A stretch of 64,000 nucleotides of DNA from Sporosarcina sp. NCCP-2716. Lineage in GTDB: Bacteria > Bacillota > Bacilli > Bacillales_A > Planococcaceae. The notes beneath the pieces were generated by a model that saw only the letters and a program-made list of their open reading frames with translations, did not search any database and was not told where the DNA came from. The position numbers were made by a program, and so were the translations under genes. The stretch is from positions 124,001 through 188,000 of the forward strand of contig NZ_BRCF01000005.1 of the NCBI RefSeq assembly GCF_023707985.1, given 5' to 3'. Of this stretch, positions 18,206 to 31,763 are shown in pieces; the first letter of the stretch is position 1, and the number at the start of each line of letters is the position of its first letter.

Positions 18206-18297
18206 TACAACAATCTAATTCAGCGGGGCGGATCGCTGCCGCTGATCGGGTACGACATTTGTCCATCCGCCAGTGCCATTGTGAGGAGTGAACTGTA

Positions 18298-19965
18298 ATG
18301 AGAAGTGACATGATCAAGAAAGGTGTGGACCGGGCGCCGCATCGGAGTCTGCTGTATGCGACGGGTGTCCGTTCGAAAGATATGGAGAAGCCGTTCATCG
18401 GGGTGTGCAACTCCTATATCGATATCATCCCGGGTCATATGCATCTGAACAAATTCGCGGAAGTCGTGAAAGAGGCTATCCGGGAAGCAGGTGGCATCCC
18501 GTTCGAGTTCAATACGATCGGTGTCGATGACGGCATCGCGATGGGGCATATCGGCATGCGGTATTCGCTGCCGAGCCGGGAACTGATCGCCGACGCTGCT
18601 GAAACGGTCATCAACGCCCATTGGTTCGACGGTGTCTTCTACATTCCGAACTGCGATAAGATCACGCCGGGCATGCTGATGGCGGCTGTCCGGACGAATG
18701 TCCCCTCGGTCTTCGTCTCAGGCGGGCCGATGGAAGGCGGAACTTCCGCAGACGGCAAACCGCTTTCGCTCGTCTCCGTCTTCGAAGGCGTCGGTTCCTA
18801 CAAGCAGGGGTCGATGACTGCGGAGGAACTGCTCGATATCGAACAGAGTGCCTGTCCGACGTGCGGCAGCTGTTCCGGGATGTTCACCGCGAATTCCATG
18901 AACTCGCTGATGGAAATGCTCGGCGTGACGGTCCCGGACAACGGCACGATCGTCGCGACATCGGACGAACGGCACCGGCTCATCAAGGAAGCCGCGCAGC
19001 ATCTCGTCCGCATGGTGAAGGAAGACGTCAAGCCGCGTGACATCATCACGAAAGAGACGATCGACGACGCGTTCGCGCTCGACATGGCGATGGGCGGCTC
19101 AACGAATACAGTGCTCCATACGCTCGCCATCGCACACGAAGCTGAAATCGAATACGATGTCCGGCAGATCAACGAAGTCGCGAAGCGGATCCCGTATTTA
19201 TCGAAGATCAGCCCGGCGTCCGATTATACGATGCACGACGTCCACCTGGCGGGAGGCGTCAGCGCCATCATCAAGGAATTGTGCGAAATCGAAGGGGCGG
19301 TGCATCCGGACCGGATTACCGTCACCGGGAAATCGCTCTATGAAAATGTGGAAGACCGGCCGATCAAAAATGAAGAAGTCATCAGGAAGCCGGACAATGC
19401 ATACAGTCCGACAGGCGGGTTGTCCGTCCTGTTCGGCAACATCGCTCCTGACGGCGGGGTCATCAAAGTCGGAGCGGTCGACCCGTCCATCAAGCAGTTC
19501 ACGGGCAAGGCGATCGTCTTCGAATCTCAGGAAGCCGCACAGGAAGGCATCGACAACGGCACCGTTCAAGAAGGCCATGTCGTCGTCATCCGCTACGAAG
19601 GCCCGAAAGGAGGGCCGGGCATGCCGGAGATGCTCGCACCGACTGCGGCGATCGCCGGCAGGGGGCTCGGGACGAAAGTGGCGCTCATCACGGACGGCCG
19701 GTTCTCCGGTGCGTCCCGCGGCATCTCCATAGGACACATTTCCCCGGAAGCGGCGGAAGGCGGACCGATCGCCCTAGTCGAAGACGGTGATACGATCGCC
19801 ATCGACCTGACAAACCGGACGATCGAGCTCGAAGTCAGTGAACAAGAGCTGGCTGCGCGGCGTGAAAAGCTGAAACCGTTCGAATTGAAGATCAAAAAAG
19901 GATATCTCGCACGCTACGCCAAGCTGGTGACTTCAGCCAGCACAGGCGGTGTCATGAAAGTTTAA
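18298..19965 (+). CDS. ilvD: Dihydroxy-acid dehydratase
   Basis: 555-residue IlvD, full family length. It dehydrates 2,3-dihydroxy-isovalerate and -methylvalerate to the keto acids of valine and isoleucine using an Fe-S cluster. Cluster cysteines are seen in [20 protein letters not shown] and [18 protein letters not shown]; the C-terminal [21 protein letters not shown] is also diagnostic. GTGAGGAGTGAA supplies the ribosome site. It has its own promoter and is separated from the rest of the ilv-leu genes by a T-box leader. Confidence 0.98.
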   Translation: MRSDMIKKGVDRAPHRSLLYATGVRSKDMEKPFIGVCNSYIDIIPGHMHLNKFAEVVKEAIREAGGIPFEFNTIGVDDGIAMGHIGMRYSLPSRELIADAAETVINAHWFDGVFYIPNCDKITPGMLMAAVRTNVPSVFVSGGPMEGGTSADGKPLSLVSVFEGVGSYKQGSMTAEELLDIEQSACPTCGSCSGMFTANSMNSLMEMLGVTVPDNGTIVATSDERHRLIKEAAQHLVRMVKEDVKPRDIITKETIDDAFALDMAMGGSTNTVLHTLAIAHEAEIEYDVRQINEVAKRIPYLSKISPASDYTMHDVHLAGGVSAIIKELCEIEGAVHPDRITVTGKSLYENVEDRPIKNEEVIRKPDNAYSPTGGLSVLFGNIAPDGGVIKVGAVDPSIKQFTGKAIVFESQEAAQEGIDNGTVQEGHVVVIRYEGPKGGPGMPEMLAPTAAIAGRGLGTKVALITDGRFSGASRGISIGHISPEAAEGGPIALVEDGDTIAIDLTNRTIELEVSEQELAARREKLKPFELKIKKGYLARYAKLVTSASTGGVMKV

Positions 19966-19984
19966 TAGACAACTCGATGATGAG

Positions 19985-20244
19985 GAAAAAGTGACTGGAA
20001 TCCTGCATTCCCAGAGAGCCGGCGGTGGTGTGAGCCGGCAATGCAGCCAGCACGATATCCCCTCGGAGTGGACAGCTGAACGAAGTAGGCCGTCCCGGAC
20101 AGATCATGTCCGTTATGTAAAAGGACGCGGGCCTCAAGCCCGTGTCCATGAGGCGGTGGACGTTGCCGCGAACAAGGGTGGTACCATGAAAGCTTTTTCA
20201 TCCCTTGCGCAAGCTTTTTTGCGCGGGGAGGAAAAGCTTTTTTG
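19985..20244 (+). ncRNA. T-box riboswitch leader of the ilv-leu operon
   Basis: A classical T-box: stem I with the AG-rich segment CAGAGAGCCGG and GGTGTGAGCCGGC (20012-20038), the T-box sequence AACAAGGGTGGTACC (20171-20185) whose UGGN pairs with uncharged tRNA, then a terminator (20188-20244) in which AAAGCTTTTTCATCCC pairs with GGGGAGGAAAAGCTTT before a T run. A CTC triplet in CCCCTCGGAGTGG (about 20065) is the likely specifier, pointing to tRNA-Leu; ATC just before it is the alternative (Ile). It controls ilvB and the genes behind it. Confidence 0.92.
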
Positions 20245-20309
20245 TTTTCATCAAAAAAGCCGGTTGTTGTCCGGCTTCCGGGCAGTGACAAGGAAAGGGA
20301 GAGATGCAC

Positions 20310-22058
20310 ATGAGTACGGTAGTGAAGATGAAGACGGCAATGGCTGCAGCGGATGCCGATGCTGCGCCGATGCGGCCGGCGAACGGGTCCGACGTTCTGA
20401 TCCGTTCGCTGAAAGAACAGGGGGTCGAAATGATCTTCGGCTATCCGGGCGGGGCGGTGCTGCCAATCTATGATGCGCTGTACAAACAGCCGATCCGCCA
20501 TATCCTCGCAAGACACGAGCAGGGCGCCATCCATGCAGCGGAAGGATACGCGCGCGTCTCCGGCAAACCGGGCGTCGTCGTCGCGACGTCAGGACCCGGC
20601 GCTACCAACCTTGTCACTGGCATCACGGACGCCATGATGGATTCCATCCCGCTCGTCGTCTTCACCGGCCAGGTCGCGTCAGGCGTCATCGGCACGGATG
20701 CCTTCCAGGAAGCGGACATCATCGGCATCACCCAGCCGATCACGAAACACAATTACCAGGTGGGCTCTGTCGAAGATCTCCCGCGGATCGTCAAGGAAGC
20801 CTTCCACATCGCGACGACCGGCCGGCCAGGTCCCGTCGTCGTCGACATTCCGAAAGACATCGCATCTGCTTCCGCGGAGAACGTGCCGGATTCGCCTGAC
20901 GTCCTCTGCCTTCCCGGGTACCAGCCGACTTTCTATCCGAACTTCCTGCAGATCCGGAAAGCGGCATCGCAGCTGGCGCAGGCGAAGCGTCCGGTCATCC
21001 TGGCCGGGGCAGGCGTGCTGCATGCAAAAGCGGCCTCCGAGCTAAGGGAATTCGCGGAAACGAACCGGATCCCGATTACCAACACACTGCTCGGCCTCGG
21101 CAGCATCCCGGGGAACCACGAACTGTTCCTCGGCATGGCGGGCATGCACGGCACGTACACCGCCAACATGGCGCTCAGTGAATGTGACGTGCTCCTCAAC
21201 ATCGGCGCCCGTTTCGACGACCGGCTGACAGGCAATCTTGAACGGTTCGCACCGCATGCCGCAGTTATCCATATCGACATTGACCCGGCGGAGATCGGCA
21301 AGAACGTCCCGACAGAAATCCCGATTGTAGCGGACGCGAAAGAGGCGCTCAAGTCCCTTATGAAAGAGGGAGGCCAGCCGCCGGATACGGGAGCATGGCT
21401 TGAGAAGCTGGGCCAGCTGGAGAAGAATTTCCCGCTCTGGTACGAAGAGGACCCTTCGCACGTCCTGCCCCAGCAGGCGCTGCAGCTCATCCACGACATC
21501 ACGGAAGGAAATGCGATCGTGACGACGGACGTCGGCCAGCACCAGATGTGGACCGCCCAGTATTACGGCCTCAACCACGCTGACCGCTGGGTGACTTCCG
21601 GCGGACTCGGCACGATGGGCTTCGGGTTCCCGGCGGCGATTGGCGCGCAGCTTGCAAAACCGGAGGCACGGGTTGTCGCCGTCGTGGGGGATGGCGGGTT
21701 CCAAATGACGGCCCAGGAACTGTCGTTGCTGCAGGAGCACCGGATTCCGGTGAAAGTCGTCATCCTGAACAACGAAGCACTCGGCATGGTGCAGCAGTGG
21801 CAGGAAACGTTCTACGAAGAGCGGTATTCCCAGTCACTCATCCCCGTCCAGCCGGATTTCGTAAAGCTGGCGGAAGCGTACGACCTGAAAGCGTACCGGA
21901 TCCGGACGATGCAGGAAGCAGAAGCGATCTTCAGGGAAGCACTCCTGTCCGACGAGCCCGCCGTCATTGACTGCCGGGTGAAACGCCAGGAGAACGTCTA
22001 CCCGATGGTCGCTCCCGGCAGAGGGATCCAGGAAATGATTGGAGTGAGTGCCCCATGA
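20310..22058 (+). CDS. ilvB: Acetolactate synthase large (catalytic) subunit
   Basis: 582-residue thiamine-diphosphate enzyme joining two pyruvates, or pyruvate and 2-oxobutyrate, in the first common step of branched-chain synthesis. Visible: [29 protein letters not shown] with the catalytic Glu, [11 protein letters not shown], and the ThDP motif GDGGFQMT...[12 protein letters not shown]. The ATG at 20310 is 8 bp behind AAGGGAG; an in-frame ATG at 20304 is too close to it. Its stop overlaps the ilvN start (ATGA). Confidence 0.97.
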   Translation: MSTVVKMKTAMAAADADAAPMRPANGSDVLIRSLKEQGVEMIFGYPGGAVLPIYDALYKQPIRHILARHEQGAIHAAEGYARVSGKPGVVVATSGPGATNLVTGITDAMMDSIPLVVFTGQVASGVIGTDAFQEADIIGITQPITKHNYQVGSVEDLPRIVKEAFHIATTGRPGPVVVDIPKDIASASAENVPDSPDVLCLPGYQPTFYPNFLQIRKAASQLAQAKRPVILAGAGVLHAKAASELREFAETNRIPITNTLLGLGSIPGNHELFLGMAGMHGTYTANMALSECDVLLNIGARFDDRLTGNLERFAPHAAVIHIDIDPAEIGKNVPTEIPIVADAKEALKSLMKEGGQPPDTGAWLEKLGQLEKNFPLWYEEDPSHVLPQQALQLIHDITEGNAIVTTDVGQHQMWTAQYYGLNHADRWVTSGGLGTMGFGFPAAIGAQLAKPEARVVAVVGDGGFQMTAQELSLLQEHRIPVKVVILNNEALGMVQQWQETFYEERYSQSLIPVQPDFVKLAEAYDLKAYRIRTMQEAEAIFREALLSDEPAVIDCRVKRQENVYPMVAPGRGIQEMIGVSAP

Positions 22059-22570
22059 AACGAGTCATCACCGTCACGGTCATCAACCAGAGCGGCGTCC
22101 TCAACCGGGTGACCGGCCTGCTCATGAAGCGGCAGTTCAATATCGAGAGCATCACCGTCGGCCATACCGAACAGCCGGGCATGTCGAAAATGACGTTCAT
22201 CGTCAATGTCGAGGACGAACGCAAGATCGAACAGCTCGTCAAACAGCTGCAGAAACAGATCGACGTCCTCAAAGTGACCGACATCACGGACAAATCGATC
22301 GTCCTCCGTGAACTGGCATTGATCAAAGTATCGTCACCGCCGCATGCCCGCGGTGAGATGAACAGCCTGGTAGAACCGTTCCGCGCAGCGGTCGTCGATT
22401 CCGGAAAGAACATTGTCACGTACCAGGTCACCGGCGATCCGGACAAAATCGATGCGTTCATCGACCTGATGAGACCGTACGGCATCAAGGAACTGACCCG
22501 CACCGGCACTGCAGCGTTCGTCCGGGAGATCCAGAAAGCCCCGTCCCCGCTGCTGTCGATCCTGAAGTGA
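22055..22570 (+). CDS. ilvN: Acetolactate synthase small (regulatory) subunit
   Basis: 171 residues with an N-terminal ACT domain ([37 protein letters not shown]) that binds valine for feedback inhibition, and a C-terminal ALS_ss_C domain ([20 protein letters not shown]). The start codon overlaps the ilvB stop by four bases, giving translational coupling of the two subunits. In Bacillus the gene is called ilvH/ilvN. Confidence 0.96.
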   Translation: MKRVITVTVINQSGVLNRVTGLLMKRQFNIESITVGHTEQPGMSKMTFIVNVEDERKIEQLVKQLQKQIDVLKVTDITDKSIVLRELALIKVSSPPHARGEMNSLVEPFRAAVVDSGKNIVTYQVTGDPDKIDAFIDLMRPYGIKELTRTGTAAFVREIQKAPSPLLSILK

Positions 22571-22623
22571 GCGGACTGAAACCATGTGAGATGAAACACC
22601 CCATACATTCAAAAACCCATTAG

Positions 22624-25210
<2,587 letters not shown>

Positions 25211-25227
25211 CAAAAAAGGAGGAGACG

Positions 25228-26331
25228 ATGATGGAAAAACGTATCGCAGTATTGCCCGGTGACGGAATCGGCCCGGAAGTGACGGCAGGTGCCGTGAAAG
25301 TGCTCGAAGTCATTGCCAGAAGGTTCCATCATTCATTCGAATTTGTCCACGGAACAATCGGAGGAGCCGCAGTCGATGAATCCGGTACGCCGCTTCCCGA
25401 AGAGACCGTCGCGCTTTGCGAACAGAGTGATGCCATCCTGCTTGGCGCGGTCGGCGGACCGAAATGGGACAGCAATCCAGCGGACCAGCGGCCGGAAAAA
25501 GGGCTGCTCGCCATCCGCAAACGGTTCGGGCTGTTCGCCAATATCCGTCCGGTGAAGGCGGTGCCTGCGCTGCTCCATCAGTCTCCGCTGAAAGAAGACC
25601 GCGTAAAGGACGTTGACCTCGTCATCATGCGCGAACTGACGGGCGGCCTGTACTTCGGCGAGCCGAGCCGCAGGACAGAAGATGCGGCGGTCGATACACT
25701 CGTCTATACGAGGGACGAAATCGAGCGCATCGTCCGTGCGGCGTTCGAATTGTCACGGATGCGGAAAAGCAAAGTGACGTCCGTCGACAAAGCGAATGTC
25801 CTCCAGTCGAGCCGGCTGTGGCGTGACGTCGTCGAAGACGTGCGAGCCGATTATCCTGACGTCGAAGTCGAGCATCAGCTCGTCGATTCGGCAGCAATGA
25901 AGCTCATCACGAATCCCGGCGCGTTCGACGTCATCGTCACAGAGAACATGTTCGGCGACATCTTGAGCGACGAAGCGTCCGTCATCACAGGATCGCTCGG
26001 ACTGCTGCCTTCAGCGAGCGTCCGGACAGACGGCTTCGGCCTGTACGAACCGGTCCACGGCTCGGCACCGGAAATCGCCGGCAAAGGCTTTGCCAACCCG
26101 GCTGCCACCATCCTGTCCGCGGCGATGATGCTGCGCCAGTCGTTCGGCATGGAAGACGAGGCTGCAGCAATCGAGCTGGCGGTGCAGACCGTCTACGAAG
26201 AAGGCCATTGCACGGCTGACGTCGCTGCGAAAGGCGTCCGGCCGCTGTCGACCGAAGAGTGGGCATCGCGGGTAGCCGAGGAAGTCGACGTCCAGTCCGT
26301 CTCGAACAGCATCATGTTCTCCTATGTCTGA
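25228..26331 (+). CDS. leuB: 3-isopropylmalate dehydrogenase
   Basis: 367-residue decarboxylating dehydrogenase. Diagnostic segments: [46 protein letters not shown] and [14 protein letters not shown]. It oxidises 3-isopropylmalate to 2-ketoisocaproate with NAD. AAAAAAGGAGGAG precedes two consecutive ATG codons (25228 and 25231). Confidence 0.98.
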   Translation: MMEKRIAVLPGDGIGPEVTAGAVKVLEVIARRFHHSFEFVHGTIGGAAVDESGTPLPEETVALCEQSDAILLGAVGGPKWDSNPADQRPEKGLLAIRKRFGLFANIRPVKAVPALLHQSPLKEDRVKDVDLVIMRELTGGLYFGEPSRRTEDAAVDTLVYTRDEIERIVRAAFELSRMRKSKVTSVDKANVLQSSRLWRDVVEDVRADYPDVEVEHQLVDSAAMKLITNPGAFDVIVTENMFGDILSDEASVITGSLGLLPSASVRTDGFGLYEPVHGSAPEIAGKGFANPAATILSAAMMLRQSFGMEDEAAAIELAVQTVYEEGHCTADVAAKGVRPLSTEEWASRVAEEVDVQSVSNSIMFSYV

Positions 26332-26383
26332 CCAGGTCACGGACCGCAGCCAGCAGGAGCCATCACGGAAAGGGGAAGGGAAC

Positions 26384-27793
26384 ATGGCGAAAACCATCAT
26401 CGAAAAAATCTGGGATCAGCACATCGTCGTGAAGGAGGAAGGGAAGCCGGATCTGCTCTATATCGACCTCCATCTGCTCCACGAAGTGACATCCCCTCAG
26501 GCCTTCGAAGGGCTCCGGCTGGCAGGGCGGCGCGTCAGACGTCCGGAACTGTGCTATGCGACGATGGACCATAACGTCCCGACACGCAATGTGACGAAGA
26601 TAGCGGATCCGACCGCCGAAAAGCAGATGAGCGCGCTTGAGCGCAACTGCCGGGAGTTCGGTATCGAACTTGCCCATATGACCCATCCCGACCAGGGGAT
26701 CGTCCACATCATCGGACCGGAACTCGGGCTGACACAGCCGGGCCGGACGATCGTCTGCGGCGACAGCCATACGTCGACGCACGGTGCATTCGGCGCCATC
26801 GCATTCGGCATCGGAACAAGCGAAGTGGAACACGTCCTGTCGACACAGACGCTCTGGCAGCACCGCCCGAAGACGATGAACATCCAGATCACAGGCACCC
26901 TCCAGCCGGGTGTGACGGCCAAAGACATCATCCTGGCTGTCATCGCTGAATTCGGTATCGATGCGGGCACCGGCCATATCGTCGAATTCACCGGGGAGGC
27001 GATCCGCAGCCTGTCGATGGAAGAGCGGATGACCGTCTGCAACATGTCCATCGAGGCAGGGGCGAAAGCCGGTCTGATCAGTCCCGACGAAACGACCGTC
27101 GCCTATTTGAAGGGACGCCGGAATGCTCCGTCAGACGAAGCATTCGACGAGGCGGCAGCCCGCTGGCTCGCACTCGCCTCGGACGAAGGCGCCGTCTATG
27201 ATAAAACCCTTTCGATCGACGCATCCTCGATCGAGCCGCACGTCACTTGGGGCACAAATCCCGCCATGGGCACGGGCGTCAGCGGACGGGTGCCGTTTTT
27301 ATCGGAGATCGTGTCCCCATCCGATCGGGAAGCGGTGAAGAAAGCGATCGACTACATGGGTCTCGAAGAGGGGATGCCGATCCAGGATATCGAAATCCAG
27401 CACGTGTTCATCGGATCCTGCACGAACGCCCGGCTGAGCGATCTGCGAGCAGCCGCCGGTGTCATTGCCGGCCGGCATGTCCACCCGTCCGTGACCGCCA
27501 TTGTCGTCCCCGGCTCGCGTTCCGTCAAACGGCTCGCGGAGGAAGAAGGGCTCGATACCGTATTCAAGGAAGCGGGATTCGAGTGGCGGGAGTCCGGCTG
27601 CAGTATGTGCCTCGCCATGAATGACGACGTCGTGCCGGCAGGGGAGCGGTGCGCTTCCACATCGAACCGGAATTTCGAAGGGCGGCAGGGAGCGGGCGCC
27701 CGGACGCATCTCGTCAGCCCGGCAATGGCTGCCGCGGCAGCGATCGAAGGACGTTTCACCGACTGCAGGAAAGTGCCTGCACTGCAGGAATAG
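26384..27793 (+). CDS. leuC: 3-isopropylmalate dehydratase large subunit
   Basis: 469 residues, the normal length. Aconitase-type [4Fe-4S] cysteines are seen in FIGSCTNAR and [25 protein letters not shown] and the C-terminal [11 protein letters not shown] are diagnostic. The ATG at 26384 is preferred to an upstream in-frame ATG at 26324 that overlaps leuB, because AAGGGGAAGGG lies directly before it. Confidence 0.97.
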   Translation: MAKTIIEKIWDQHIVVKEEGKPDLLYIDLHLLHEVTSPQAFEGLRLAGRRVRRPELCYATMDHNVPTRNVTKIADPTAEKQMSALERNCREFGIELAHMTHPDQGIVHIIGPELGLTQPGRTIVCGDSHTSTHGAFGAIAFGIGTSEVEHVLSTQTLWQHRPKTMNIQITGTLQPGVTAKDIILAVIAEFGIDAGTGHIVEFTGEAIRSLSMEERMTVCNMSIEAGAKAGLISPDETTVAYLKGRRNAPSDEAFDEAAARWLALASDEGAVYDKTLSIDASSIEPHVTWGTNPAMGTGVSGRVPFLSEIVSPSDREAVKKAIDYMGLEEGMPIQDIEIQHVFIGSCTNARLSDLRAAAGVIAGRHVHPSVTAIVVPGSRSVKRLAEEEGLDTVFKEAGFEWRESGCSMCLAMNDDVVPAGERCASTSNRNFEGRQGAGARTHLVSPAMAAAAAIEGRFTDCRKVPALQE

Positions 27794-27809
27794 AAAGGGG
27801 GCAGCACCT

Positions 27810-28400
27810 ATGGAATCACTCCGTATGATAACCAGCACCGTGACACCGCTCGACCGGAAAAACGTCGATACCGACCAGATCATCTCTAAGGAATTCCTGA
27901 AACGGATTGAACGGACCGGCTTCGGCCGTTATCTGTTCCACCATTGGCGGTTTGACGCGGCAGGAGCCGTGAAAGAATCATTCGTCCTGAACGACCCTCG
28001 TTTCGCCGGTTCCGAAATCCTGCTCGCCGATGAAAACTTCGGCTGCGGATCGTCCCGCGAACACGCACCGTGGGCGATCCTCGATTACGGATTCAGGGTC
28101 ATCCTCGCACCGAGCTACGCGGATATCTTCTATAATAATTGTTTCAAGAACGGCATCCTCCCGATCCGGCTGCCTCAGAACGTCATCGACCGGCTGCTTG
28201 CCGACGGTCAGAAGACTCCGCTCAGCCTGACGGTCGACCTCGAACAGCAGACGATCCTCCGGAAGGACAGCGGCGAAACGATTCCATTCGGCATCGATCC
28301 GTATTCAAAGGAAATGCTGCTGAACGGGTGGGATGAAATCTCGCTCACCTTCCAATACGAAGACCAGATTGCAGCGTATGAAAACCGGAAAGCCAACTGA
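27810..28400 (+). CDS. leuD: 3-isopropylmalate dehydratase small subunit
   Basis: 196-residue swivelling subunit that completes the LeuC active site. VDTDQIISKEFLKRIERTGFG and the NFGCGSSREHAPWAILDYGF motif are diagnostic. AAAGGGGGCA is the ribosome site. Last gene of the ilv-leu unit; a terminator follows. No ilvE/bcaT transaminase for the last step is in the window. Confidence 0.97.
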   Translation: MESLRMITSTVTPLDRKNVDTDQIISKEFLKRIERTGFGRYLFHHWRFDAAGAVKESFVLNDPRFAGSEILLADENFGCGSSREHAPWAILDYGFRVILAPSYADIFYNNCFKNGILPIRLPQNVIDRLLADGQKTPLSLTVDLEQQTILRKDSGETIPFGIDPYSKEMLLNGWDEISLTFQYEDQIAAYENRKAN

Positions 28401-28415
28401 AGACGTTCCATCAGG

Positions 28416-28442
28416 ACAGACAGCATCCCGCTGTCTGTTTTT
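28416..28442 (+). terminator. Terminator of the ilv-leu operon
   Basis: ACAGACAGC/GCTGTCTGT stem (28416-28424/28430-28438) followed by five T. Confidence 0.88.
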
Positions 28443-28539
28443 GAATAGCGCAGAAGCAGATAAACCTCCCTGAAAAAGGATTGGGCGGAAGAATGTCGAA
28501 TACTATCATGTAAACTATCAGACAATTGGAGGAATTCAC

Positions 28540-29712
28540 GTGAAAAACAAGGACAGCCTGCTCATCCCCGGCCCGACACCAGTCGTCGACTCGATCTACG
28601 ATGCACTGAGTGAAGAGACACGCGCCCATACCGACCCCCGTTTCGTCCGGCGGTTCAAACAGGCGATCGAGCGGACGAAGCGGATTTTGAATACGGACGG
28701 GGAAGTGTTCATCGTCGCGGGTTCCGGCACGCTCGTCATGGAAATGGCGCTCGTCAACACGATGGCGCCGGGCGACCGGCTCCTCGTCATCAGCCACGGC
28801 TACTTCGGCGACCGGTTCACCAAACTCGCGCATGCATTCGGCTATGAAATCGACGTCCTGCAGGCGGAATGGGGCAGCCAAGTATCGCCGGATGACGTGG
28901 AGCAGCAGCTCAGCAAACACACATACAAAGCGGTCACGGTGACGCATGCCGATACGTCGACAGGCGTCAAAGCTGATCTCGACCGCCTTATTCCGCTCAT
29001 CAAGCAGCACGGAGCACTTGCAATCGTGGACGGTGTCTGTGCGACGACGGCAATGCCGGAAGACATGCAGCACAACTACGACGGGGACAACACCGCGATC
29101 GACATCGTGCTGACAGGCTCCCAGAAAGCGATCGGCGTCCCGCCTGGAGTCGGCATCGTCGCGTTCAGCAAGGCGGCGCTCGCCGCACGCCGCGCAATGG
29201 ACCGCATCCCGGCTTACTATGCCGACATCGAAAACTGGCTGCCGATCATGGAAGACCCATCGAAGTATTTCGCAACCCCGCCCGTCAACATGATCTATGC
29301 GCTGGAGGAAGGATTGCGCATCGTGGAAGACGAAGGGCTCAGCAAGCGCTATGCCCGTCATGAGGCTTACGGCCGCGCTGTGCGCACCGCTCTCCGGGTG
29401 TACGGTATGGTGCCGCTCGCTGAGGAAGAGGATGCTGCGCCGACGCTCAGCTGCATCCGCTATCCGGAAGGGGTGGATGACCCGGTGTTCCGTGCGACGC
29501 TTTCGGAACAGGGGATCATCCTCTCGGGAGCACTAGCACACTTGGCGGGCAAAGCGTTCCGGATCGGCCACATGGGCAACACGACGGCCGAGATGCTCGA
29601 AGACGCTGTCCGTAAAATCGGGGAAACGCTGAAAGACGGAGGGAACGAAGCGGATGTCGACCGCGCAGTCGGCGTCTTCCAGGAAACGATAGGGACTCTC
29701 TCCCGTAAATGA
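28540..29712 (+). CDS. Class V PLP-dependent aminotransferase (alanine/serine--glyoxylate type)
   Basis: 390-residue aminotransferase of the AGXT/PucG/serine-glyoxylate group. LIPGPTPVVDSIYDAL at the N-terminus, VDGVCATTAMPEDM, and the PLP-lysine motif LTGSQKAIGVPPGVGIVAFS mark the family. The GTG start follows GGAGGAATTCAC. It comes after the leuD terminator, so it is transcribed separately. It donates amino groups to glyoxylate or a similar acceptor; the exact substrate cannot be told from the sequence. Confidence 0.85.
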   Translation: MKNKDSLLIPGPTPVVDSIYDALSEETRAHTDPRFVRRFKQAIERTKRILNTDGEVFIVAGSGTLVMEMALVNTMAPGDRLLVISHGYFGDRFTKLAHAFGYEIDVLQAEWGSQVSPDDVEQQLSKHTYKAVTVTHADTSTGVKADLDRLIPLIKQHGALAIVDGVCATTAMPEDMQHNYDGDNTAIDIVLTGSQKAIGVPPGVGIVAFSKAALAARRAMDRIPAYYADIENWLPIMEDPSKYFATPPVNMIYALEEGLRIVEDEGLSKRYARHEAYGRAVRTALRVYGMVPLAEEEDAAPTLSCIRYPEGVDDPVFRATLSEQGIILSGALAHLAGKAFRIGHMGNTTAEMLEDAVRKIGETLKDGGNEADVDRAVGVFQETIGTLSRK

Positions 29713-29717
29713 ACACG

Positions 29718-29755
29718 AAAGATCCGGCTGCCTGTAAGGGCTTCCGGATCTTTTT
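29718..29755 (+). terminator. Terminator after class V aminotransferase
   Basis: AAAGATCCGG pairs with CCGGATCTTT, followed by T. Confidence 0.85.
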
Positions 29756-29819
29756 CAATTTAATCCGCAGAGTCTGGTACGAAGGAGCGCATCATTTTTC
29801 AAAGAGTGGTCGAAAAGTA

Positions 29820-29848
29820 TTGGTTTCTTCGCTCGGAACAGATATAAT
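29820..29848 (+). promoter_or_regulatory. Sigma-A-type promoter of the chemoreceptor gene
   Basis: TTGGTT (29820-29825), 17-bp spacer, TATAAT (29843-29848). A sigma-D-like GCCGATAT box was not found. Confidence 0.7.
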
Positions 29849-29925
29849 CGAACTAGTTACAAGTATTCAGATGATTACGGTATTCCGAAGTGGCAGAAAA
29901 AAGAGAAGAAGTCGGGGTGGAATGG

Positions 29926-31614
29926 GTGAAACGGACAATTGCGGGGAAATTGCGGAAAGGCTTCGGCCTCATGATACTGCTGCTCGTCCTGATCGGCGCA
30001 GCGAGCATCTTGCTGCTGGTCAAACTGAACAGCGATTATGAGCACATGCTGGACGAAGAAGTGCACAAAGTCGATCTGGTGGATGAATTCGTCCTCAAGC
30101 AGATCGAAATGCAGAGCCAGATCCGCGGCTATATGCTGTACCAGGACAAGGCGATGCTCGACGCACGGCAGGCGGACTACGAACGGTCCGAACAACTGAT
30201 CGTCGAACTCGGCAAGATGGCGGATACGAAGCAGAAGAAAAAACTGTACGGAGCACTCGTCGATGCGAACGGGAAGTCGATGAAGCTGCAGAACAACGTC
30301 GTCGATAACCTCGAGGCCGGCAAGGACGACATCGCGAAATGGATGTCCGAAGCGTCAAAGGACGTCGGTAATGTCGTCATGATCCGTGCAGATGAAATCA
30401 AGGACAGCCAGTACAAAGCGCTCGAGACGAAACGTGAGGAAGTCGGCCAGCGCCTGGCGCAGCTCGTCCTCATCATCGGCGTCGCCATGATCGCCGCCGT
30501 GCTGGTCGGAATCCTCATCTCCCGGCGGATCAGCCGCTCGATCTCACGTCCTGTCGGCATCGTGACGGAAGGTCTCCATCATATCGCGGACGGCAACTTC
30601 TCGATCGATCCTCTCGTTGTGAAGAGCCGTGACGAAATCGCGGAGATGGCGGATGCCTTCAATAAGATGGGCGCGGATGTCGCCAGTATGATCCGCAAGA
30701 TCACCGGCTCCGCAGAACAGCTCGCCATGCAGGCGGAAGAGCTGTCCGCGAGCTCAGAGGAGAGTCTGGCGTCATCTGAACTGGTTGCAGCGACAACGGA
30801 GAGCCAGCTGCTTGGCAGTGAACAGCAGCAGCGCATCGCCGGCCAGTCCGCCCAGTCGATGACGGAACTGTCTGCCGGCGTCAATGAGATCTCTGTCAGC
30901 AACGAAGACATGCTGCGCGCCGCGGAATCTGTTTCCGCACTGGTCGGAAAAGGGTCCGCGTCGATGGATGACGTCGTCGGCGAGATGACAACGATCCGTA
31001 CGACCATCCAGGACACAAGCGCCATCATGGACGAAATGGCCGAGCATTCATCGCAGATCGAAAAAGTGACCGTCCTCATTACAGGGATTGCGGAACAGAC
31101 CAACCTGCTCGCCCTCAATGCAGCCATCGAGGCGGCACGGGCCGGGGATGCCGGAAAAGGCTTCGCAGTCGTCGCGGCAGAAGTACGGAAGCTCGCAGAA
31201 CAGTCCAAGCAGTCGGCAGCCGAGATCGGCAGCATGGTGAGCGTCATCCAGGCCGATGCGGCGAAAGCGACACAGTCGATCGCTGCAGGCGTTGAAAAGA
31301 TCGAACACGGGATGACAGCGACCGAAACGTCGAGCTCCGTCTTCCGGGACATCCAGCATGCTGTCGGAGATGTCGCAGCCAAAGTGGAAACCGTCTCCGC
31401 CGCAATCGAGGAGATCCAGGCGATGGCGGATGAAGTGACGGAAGGCGGCAGGGAAGTGCAGCGTCTCAGCACGCAGGCGTCAGCTGCCGCGACCGAGACG
31501 AGCACCGTGACGGAAGAACAGCTGGCGGTCAGCCAGGAAATCAGCGCAAGCGCACAGAGCCTCACACGCCTTGCAGATGAGCTCCAGCAGGAAGTCAGCC
31601 GTTTCCAAGTATGA
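29926..31614 (+). CDS. Methyl-accepting chemotaxis protein
   Basis: About 562 residues from the GTG at 29926; GTG codons at 29890 and 29917 are alternative starts. TM1 ([19 protein letters not shown]) and TM2 ([20 protein letters not shown], near residue 185) flank an extracytoplasmic four-helix-bundle sensor domain. A HAMP domain follows, then a long coiled-coil signalling domain whose hairpin tip reads [19 protein letters not shown], the binding site for CheA and CheW. Adaptation sites should be in the Ala/Glu/Gln-rich helices. No che genes are adjacent, so it feeds a chemosensory array encoded elsewhere. The ligand is unknown. Confidence 0.93.
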   Translation: MKRTIAGKLRKGFGLMILLLVLIGAASILLLVKLNSDYEHMLDEEVHKVDLVDEFVLKQIEMQSQIRGYMLYQDKAMLDARQADYERSEQLIVELGKMADTKQKKKLYGALVDANGKSMKLQNNVVDNLEAGKDDIAKWMSEASKDVGNVVMIRADEIKDSQYKALETKREEVGQRLAQLVLIIGVAMIAAVLVGILISRRISRSISRPVGIVTEGLHHIADGNFSIDPLVVKSRDEIAEMADAFNKMGADVASMIRKITGSAEQLAMQAEELSASSEESLASSELVAATTESQLLGSEQQQRIAGQSAQSMTELSAGVNEISVSNEDMLRAAESVSALVGKGSASMDDVVGEMTTIRTTIQDTSAIMDEMAEHSSQIEKVTVLITGIAEQTNLLALNAAIEAARAGDAGKGFAVVAAEVRKLAEQSKQSAAEIGSMVSVIQADAAKATQSIAAGVEKIEHGMTATETSSSVFRDIQHAVGDVAAKVETVSAAIEEIQAMADEVTEGGREVQRLSTQASAAATETSTVTEEQLAVSQEISASAQSLTRLADELQQEVSRFQV

Positions 31615-31624
31615 GTAGCTACCG

Positions 31625-31663
31625 AAAGCGCACGGCCTCGGGAATCATGGGCCGTGCGCTTCT
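31625..31663 (+). terminator. Terminator after the chemoreceptor gene
   Basis: AGCGCACGGCC pairs with GGCCGTGCGCT, then a T-rich tail. Confidence 0.75.
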
Positions 31664-31715
31664 TCATGCAGAAAAAAATAGGGAAGGAACTTGACGGAAA
31701 CAGGTTTGAAACAAC

Positions 31716-31754
31716 GAAAAACGTGGAAACCTCTAGAGTAAGAGATTTCCACGT
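31716..31754 (-). terminator. Terminator of the NlpC/P60-SLH gene
   Basis: On the minus strand ACGTGGAAATCTCT pairs with the AGAGGTTTCCACGT part (one mismatch) and a T run follows. Confidence 0.8.
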
Positions 31755-31763
31755 AGGCTTTTC

